From Verrucomicrobiota bacterium (lineage in GTDB: Bacteria; Verrucomicrobiota; Verrucomicrobiia; Opitutales; Opitutaceae), in assembly GCA_023399155.1 (NCBI GenBank), contig JAEWQP010000035.1:1-64000 (forward strand): a stretch of DNA of 64,000 bases. Reading direction: 5' to 3'. Below the pieces are notes generated by a model. That model was given only the letters and a program-made list of their open reading frames with translations, was not told the origin of the DNA and did not search any database. The position numbers and the translations under genes were made by a program. Of this stretch, positions 60,209-64,000 are shown piece after piece (the stretch's first letter is position 1; every line of letters begins with the position of its first letter).

Positions 60209-61249
60209 GTGACTCACATACCCACCATCAAGGACGTCGCGCATCTGGCCGGCGTGCACTTCACCACGGTCTCGATGGCCCTGCGCGGGGATCCCCGCCT
60301 GCGGCCGGAAACCCGCGATCGGATCTTCGCAGCCGTGGCGCGTGTGGGATATCGGCGCACCGCCCTGTCGGGAGCGCTGGGTCGAAGCCGGACCGCGGGC
60401 GGAGAAGCGACCATAAGCCCGCGCATCGCGCTGGTCGCCAACCGCTCCTTCGATCACGGGCTCACGACACTCACCTATTTCCGCCGGATGGAGCAGGACG
60501 CCCGCAAACATGCGGAAGCCCTTGGATACGGCTTCGAGGTCCTGTTCGTTGACCAGGATTACCACGACTCGCAGTCGTTGTATCGCTATCTCAAGGACAA
60601 CGGCGTCAAGGGGGTGATCATCTGCGCGTTCGAGCCGACACGCCGGGACCTCGAACTGCCCTGGGAGGAGTTCGGTGTGGTCAAGATCGACTCCCGCCAC
60701 ATGCCGCCTGCATGCACGTTTGTTTCGAACGACCAGTTGTTCTATGTCCGGCTTGCATTTCGCAAACTGCGTGCGCTGGGCTATCGACGCATCGGGCTCG
60801 CCATCGGCGCCAGCGATGAGGTTGCCACCGACGGATTGCACGTGTGCGGCCTGCAACTCGAGCAGGCATCCGTCCCACCCTGCGAACGCGTCGAACCCCT
60901 GCTCTTTCCGTCCGCGGCCCGCGATGCCGAGGTCAAGGAGGTATTGGGCCCGTGGATTCGCCGCGAGTCAGTCGACGTGGTCATGTCCAACTGGACGTCG
61001 ATTCCGCGCCTGATGACCAACATGGGCATCCGCTGTCCTCAGGACGTCGCGTATGCCTGCCTGTGCATGAGCCGGAAGACCAGCCGATCGGCCGGCGTCC
61101 TGGCGAATCTGGGGGAGGTCGGGCGCCAGGTGATCGGCTTGCTCGTGGCGTCGCTGCGCTCCGAAAGATACGGCCTTCCCGAATCGCCCACCAGCACCTA
61201 TGTCCGGGGAACATGGTGCGATGGTGCGTCCGCTCCACAACGTGGCTAA
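60209..61249 (+). CDS. LacI-family regulator (first of tandem pair)
   Basis: The 346-residue protein has an N-terminal helix-turn-helix (TIKDVAHLAGVHFTTVSMALRGDPRLRPETRDRI) with a YRR hinge approach, then an effector domain (ISPRIALVANRSFDHGLTTLTYFRRMEQ; GVKGVIICAFEP; RALGYRRIGLAIG). It starts with GTG, as judged from the family N-terminus; an earlier start at 60062 would add 49 unlikely residues. It is divergent from the TonB receptor/GH89 genes and probably controls them through the 15-bp repeats. Its 3' end overlaps the start of the second LacI gene. Confidence 0.85.
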   Translation: MTHIPTIKDVAHLAGVHFTTVSMALRGDPRLRPETRDRIFAAVARVGYRRTALSGALGRSRTAGGEATISPRIALVANRSFDHGLTTLTYFRRMEQDARKHAEALGYGFEVLFVDQDYHDSQSLYRYLKDNGVKGVIICAFEPTRRDLELPWEEFGVVKIDSRHMPPACTFVSNDQLFYVRLAFRKLRALGYRRIGLAIGASDEVATDGLHVCGLQLEQASVPPCERVEPLLFPSAARDAEVKEVLGPWIRRESVDVVMSNWTSIPRLMTNMGIRCPQDVAYACLCMSRKTSRSAGVLANLGEVGRQVIGLLVASLRSERYGLPESPTSTYVRGTWCDGASAPQRG

Positions 61250-62369
61250 ACCTCGATCCAACACTGCGCGCGTCACCATGCGCGACATCGCCCGGCTCGC
61301 GGGCGGGTTTCATCCGTCGACGGTGTCGCTCGCGCTGCGCAATGACCCCTCGATCTCGGCGGCAGTGCGCCAACGCATCCGGGACGTGGCCCGAAAAGCA
61401 GGCTATCGCCGCGATCCGTTGCTGGACGCATTCAACTCCCAGCGGCTGACACACCTCGGGCGTCGCGTGGAGCCCGTTATCGCATTTGTGCTGGATTTCG
61501 ACTCGCGCCAATCCTTCGAAGAGTCGCCACGTCACGTCGCGTTGTGGCGCGGTGCCGTCAAGACAGCTGAAACGCTGCGCCACCGCGTGGAGCTTTTCTT
61601 CGTCGGACGCAACGCACTCACGGCAGAGCGGTTGGATTCGATTCTCCACGCGCGCAGCATCCATTGCCTGGTGGCGGCGGCGCTGAGTGCCGGCACGCCT
61701 CCTCTGAATGTCGCGTGGGACCGTTACAGCACGGTGAAGATCGACAGCTTCGATCTCGACGTCCATTGCGACACGATCGGGGGCGCCCTCCTCTCCGGCG
61801 TGCGACAGGCCATGCAAAGGACACGGGACCTTGGCCACCGCAGAATCGGCCTGATTCTCAATCGATCCGCCGAAACCGAGAGGAACGACATGCTCCTGGG
61901 CGGCTACCTGGTCGAGGTGGGCTGGTCGCGGACGTTGCCGCACATACCGCCGCTGGTTGCCGACGAAACGACGGGAGTTTCCGTCGTGGAACGCTGGGTA
62001 CAGGCCCATGCGATCGATGCGGTGCTGAGCGACTGGGCGGGCTTCCCCGCTGTGGTCGCGTCTGTCAATCGCGCGCTTGGCCACAGACTCGCCTGGGCGA
62101 GCCTGAACGGGATCTGGGCCCCTCCCGGCGTCGCCTGTCTGATCGAAGACCACGAGCGGGCCGGCGAGCTGGCCGTCGAGCAGGTCGTGACCCTCTCGCG
62201 CAGCAACCAGCGGGGCATCCCGCACAGTGTCTCCTTGACCCTGGTTCCCGTCCGCTGGCGCGATGGCGATTCTCTTCGCCAGAAACCGCGGCTGCCGCGT
62301 CGGCGCCACGTGGCCGGTGGGGAGAATGCATCGGCAGTATCCTCTCCCGCCGAACTCCGCGCACGTTGA
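61221..62369 (+). CDS. LacI-family regulator (second of tandem pair), HTH with one-residue insertion
   Basis: The 382-residue protein has a LacI helix-turn-helix (TMRDIARLAGGFHPSTVSLALRNDPSI) and effector domain (VEPVIAFVLDFDSRQSFEESPRH; RDLGHRRIGLILNRSAE), plus an arginine-rich C-terminal tail of about 40 residues. The turn reads AGGFHPSTVS, one residue longer than the usual AGVHPSTVS of Opitutaceae relatives, and could disturb DNA binding. It overlaps the previous gene by 29 bases (49 if ATG 61200 is used), so the pair is translationally linked. It may form heteromers with its neighbour or control a different target. Confidence 0.82.
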   Translation: MVRPLHNVAKPRSNTARVTMRDIARLAGGFHPSTVSLALRNDPSISAAVRQRIRDVARKAGYRRDPLLDAFNSQRLTHLGRRVEPVIAFVLDFDSRQSFEESPRHVALWRGAVKTAETLRHRVELFFVGRNALTAERLDSILHARSIHCLVAAALSAGTPPLNVAWDRYSTVKIDSFDLDVHCDTIGGALLSGVRQAMQRTRDLGHRRIGLILNRSAETERNDMLLGGYLVEVGWSRTLPHIPPLVADETTGVSVVERWVQAHAIDAVLSDWAGFPAVVASVNRALGHRLAWASLNGIWAPPGVACLIEDHERAGELAVEQVVTLSRSNQRGIPHSVSLTLVPVRWRDGDSLRQKPRLPRRRHVAGGENASAVSSPAELRAR

Positions 62370-62690
62370 ACGCGGCCGCCGCGGGTCCGACTCCGGCGAA
62401 GCCTGGCTGCCTGACATGGGTTGCGTGGCCTTCGGCCAGTGCCAGTCCATGCAAACCGTCCCTATGATGCCAAGACCGTCGAGACGATCCGCGGCGAGGT
62501 CGCCGCCGTGAATCCGTCAGTCCGATGAAGGACGTGACCGCGACGTTCGCTCGCGCGCGTCACCTCCAAGGGTTCGCGAATCTGTCGCATCGACAATACT
62601 CTGCTCCGGATATCCACATCCGCGACCTGGCGACAGAGAACGACCCGAACACCGGGCACGATCCTCATCACGCGCTAACCTGCCATCTTT
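62370..62690. other. Intergenic region before the phosphoketolase gene
   Basis: About 320 bases with a short gene remnant (62421-62528) and otherwise no supported frame. The phosphoketolase promoter should be in the last 160 bases but was not identified. Confidence 0.4.
62421..62528 (+). pseudogene. Possible remnant of a small OB-fold-like periplasmic protein
   Basis: A 35-codon frame ends with YDAKTVETIRGEVAAVNPSVR and a stop. The phrase 'YDxKTVETxxGEVxxV' resembles, from memory, the first strand of small secreted proteins of about 100 residues that begin 'YDPKT..TVSGTV..V'. No signal peptide and no downstream continuation are present in any frame, so it would be a truncated relic. The resemblance is short and could be chance. 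Confidence 0.25.
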
Positions 62691-64000
62691 ATGAAAACGA
62701 ATTCGCTGACGCTTGAGCTTCTCCGCAAGATGGACGCGTACTGGCGCGCCGCCAACTACCTCTCGGTTGGCCAGATCTATCTGGCCGACAATCCGCTGCT
62801 CAAGCGCTCGCTCGCCCTCACCGACGTGAAGCACATGTTGCTCGGGCACTGGGGCACGACGCCCGGACAAAACTTCATCTACGTCCATCTGAACCGGATC
62901 ATCAAGGAGCACGACCTCGACATGATCTTCGTGTCCGGTCCGGGCCACGGTGGTCCGGCGGCTGTGGGCAACACCTACCTTGAGGGCACCTACAGCGAAG
63001 TCTACCCGCACATCACGCAGGATGAAGCCGGATTGCAGAATCTGTTTCTCCAATTCTCCTTTCCCGGCGGCATTCCAAGCCATGTTTCGCCTGAGTGCCC
63101 GGGATCGATCCACGAGGGCGGCGAGCTGGGCTACTCGTTGAGCCATTCGTTCGGAGCGGTGTTCGACAACCCGGATCTCATCGTGGCCTGCGTCGTGGGT
63201 GACGGCGAAGCGGAGACGGGACCGCTCGCCACGTCGTGGCATTCCAACAAGTTTCTCAATCCCGTGACCGACGGCGTGGTGCTCCCCATTCTGCATTTGA
63301 ATGGCTACAAGATCGCCAACCCCACCGTGCTCGCGCGCATCACACGCGAGGAACTCGACCAGTTGTTCCGCGGCTACGGCTGGGAGCCGCATGTGGTCGA
63401 GTATCACGACGACGATGCGACGATGCACCAGGCCATGGCCGCGACACTCGACCTCGCGATCGCGCGCGTCCAGGAGATCCAGCGCGAGGCCCGCGTGCTC
63501 GGCAAGCTGACCCGCCCGCGCTGGCCGATGATCGTCCTCGATTCACCCAAGGGTTGGACCGGACCGGAGATCGTCGATGGGCTGCACGTGGAAGGCACGT
63601 TCCGCGCGCACCAGGTGCCGCTGAACCCCAACGCGCATCCCGCGCACCTCCAGCTGCTGGAAGACTGGCTGCGCAGTTATAGGCCGGAAGAACTCTTCGC
63701 CACCTCGGGCCGCCTGCGGCCGGAGCTGGCGGAACTCGCGCCCAAAGGCGATCGGCGCATGGGCGCCAATCCGCACGCCAACGGCGGCAAACTCCTGCGC
63801 GATTTGCGCATGCCCGAATTCCGCGCCTACGCGGCTGCGGTGCCGTCGCCCGGTATACAGGGGATCGGAGACACACGAGTGCTCGGGCCCTTCCTCCGCG
63901 ACGTCGCCAAGGCGAATCAAGAGCAACGCAACTTCCGCGTCTTTGGTCCGGACGAGACGGTCTCCAACGGTCTCGCTGCCCTCTTCGAAACGACCGCACG
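62691..64000 (+). CDS. xfp: Phosphoketolase (N-terminal part, cut by window edge)
   Basis: The gene opens with ATG at 62691 (MKTNSLTLELLRKMDAYWRA) and stays open to the window end, giving 436 codons of an expected roughly 790. Phosphoketolase motifs are complete for this part: YLSVGQIYL, HVLLGHWGTTPG-type segment (KHMLLGHWGTTPGQNFIYVHLNR), SGPGHGGPA, thiamine-diphosphate region VVGDGEAETGPLATSWHSNKFLNP, and DSPKGWTGP. It should cleave xylulose-5-phosphate and/or fructose-6-phosphate with phosphate to acetyl-phosphate and an aldose phosphate. It gives the cell a bypass that turns sugar phosphates directly into acetyl-phosphate; no link to the neighbouring LacI genes is shown. Confidence 0.93.
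   Translation, partial: MKTNSLTLELLRKMDAYWRAANYLSVGQIYLADNPLLKRSLALTDVKHMLLGHWGTTPGQNFIYVHLNRIIKEHDLDMIFVSGPGHGGPAAVGNTYLEGTYSEVYPHITQDEAGLQNLFLQFSFPGGIPSHVSPECPGSIHEGGELGYSLSHSFGAVFDNPDLIVACVVGDGEAETGPLATSWHSNKFLNPVTDGVVLPILHLNGYKIANPTVLARITREELDQLFRGYGWEPHVVEYHDDDATMHQAMAATLDLAIARVQEIQREARVLGKLTRPRWPMIVLDSPKGWTGPEIVDGLHVEGTFRAHQVPLNPNAHPAHLQLLEDWLRSYRPEELFATSGRLRPELAELAPKGDRRMGANPHANGGKLLRDLRMPEFRAYAAAVPSPGIQGIGDTRVLGPFLRDVAKANQEQRNFRVFGPDETVSNGLAALFETTA

Overview
The window is very GC-rich, almost wall-to-wall coding DNA. Gene content points to a Verrucomicrobiota bacterium of the Opitutaceae type: large TonB-dependent receptors carrying the plug-side phrase 'VVVLSPF.VS', several LacI-family repressors placed beside glycosidase genes, GH78, GH89 and GH55-like enzymes, duplicated ABC permeases of the acidobacterial type, and long sensor kinases with propeller-like ectodomains. 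This assignment is inferred from gene families only; no rRNA, tRNA or other taxonomic marker is present. No CRISPR array, insertion sequence or prophage was seen.

Layout. 1-6 kb: the tail of a secreted or structural protein, an ankyrin/TonB-C protein, a BON-domain MscS channel, a DUF421 membrane protein and an ADOP permease. 6-9 kb: a secreted GH78 alpha-L-rhamnosidase. 9-18 kb: a signalling block of two tandem paralogous sensor kinases, an Rcp1-type receiver and a REC-PAS-HisKA-HATPase-REC hybrid kinase. 18-20 kb: a secreted serine hydrolase.

20-35 kb: a carbohydrate utilisation locus. It has a clan GH-A glycosidase, a TonB-dependent receptor, a 1192-residue cytoplasmic glycoside phosphorylase of the GH94/149/161 clan, a LacI repressor, a secreted GH55-like tandem beta-helix protein fused to a propeller, an aldose-1-epimerase-like protein and a GPH sugar symporter. 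Six near-identical TGCA-N6-TGCA operator-like sites sit in front of the receptor, phosphorylase (two), repressor, GH55-like and symporter genes, so the locus reads as one LacI regulon. A beta-glucan, possibly beta-1,3-glucan, is the favoured substrate: outer-membrane uptake and extracellular trimming, symport, then phosphorolysis.

35-45 kb: a seven-gene minus-strand operon in which every adjacent pair overlaps by ATGA: HMG-CoA reductase, UbiA prenyltransferase, a rifampin-phosphotransferase-like dikinase, a BtaA-like (DUF3419) aminocarboxypropyl transferase, a phytol/dolichol-kinase-like CTP enzyme, a GNAT acyltransferase and an acyl-AMP ligase. No pathway known to me combines these. It is the best candidate for an undescribed system here, probably making an isoprenoid-derived lipid.

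45-53 kb: a beta-lactamase-fold/alpha-beta-hydrolase fusion, a MarR regulator, an Rnk-like protein, an aldo/keto-reductase-like protein lacking the whole catalytic tetrad, and an asparaginase-like protein. 52.5-62.4 kb: a second sugar locus with a secreted beta-helix protein, a GH89 alpha-N-acetylglucosaminidase and a second TonB-dependent receptor, divergent from two tandem LacI regulators; the shared intergenic region holds a 15-bp direct repeat with 21-bp period. The window ends inside a phosphoketolase gene.
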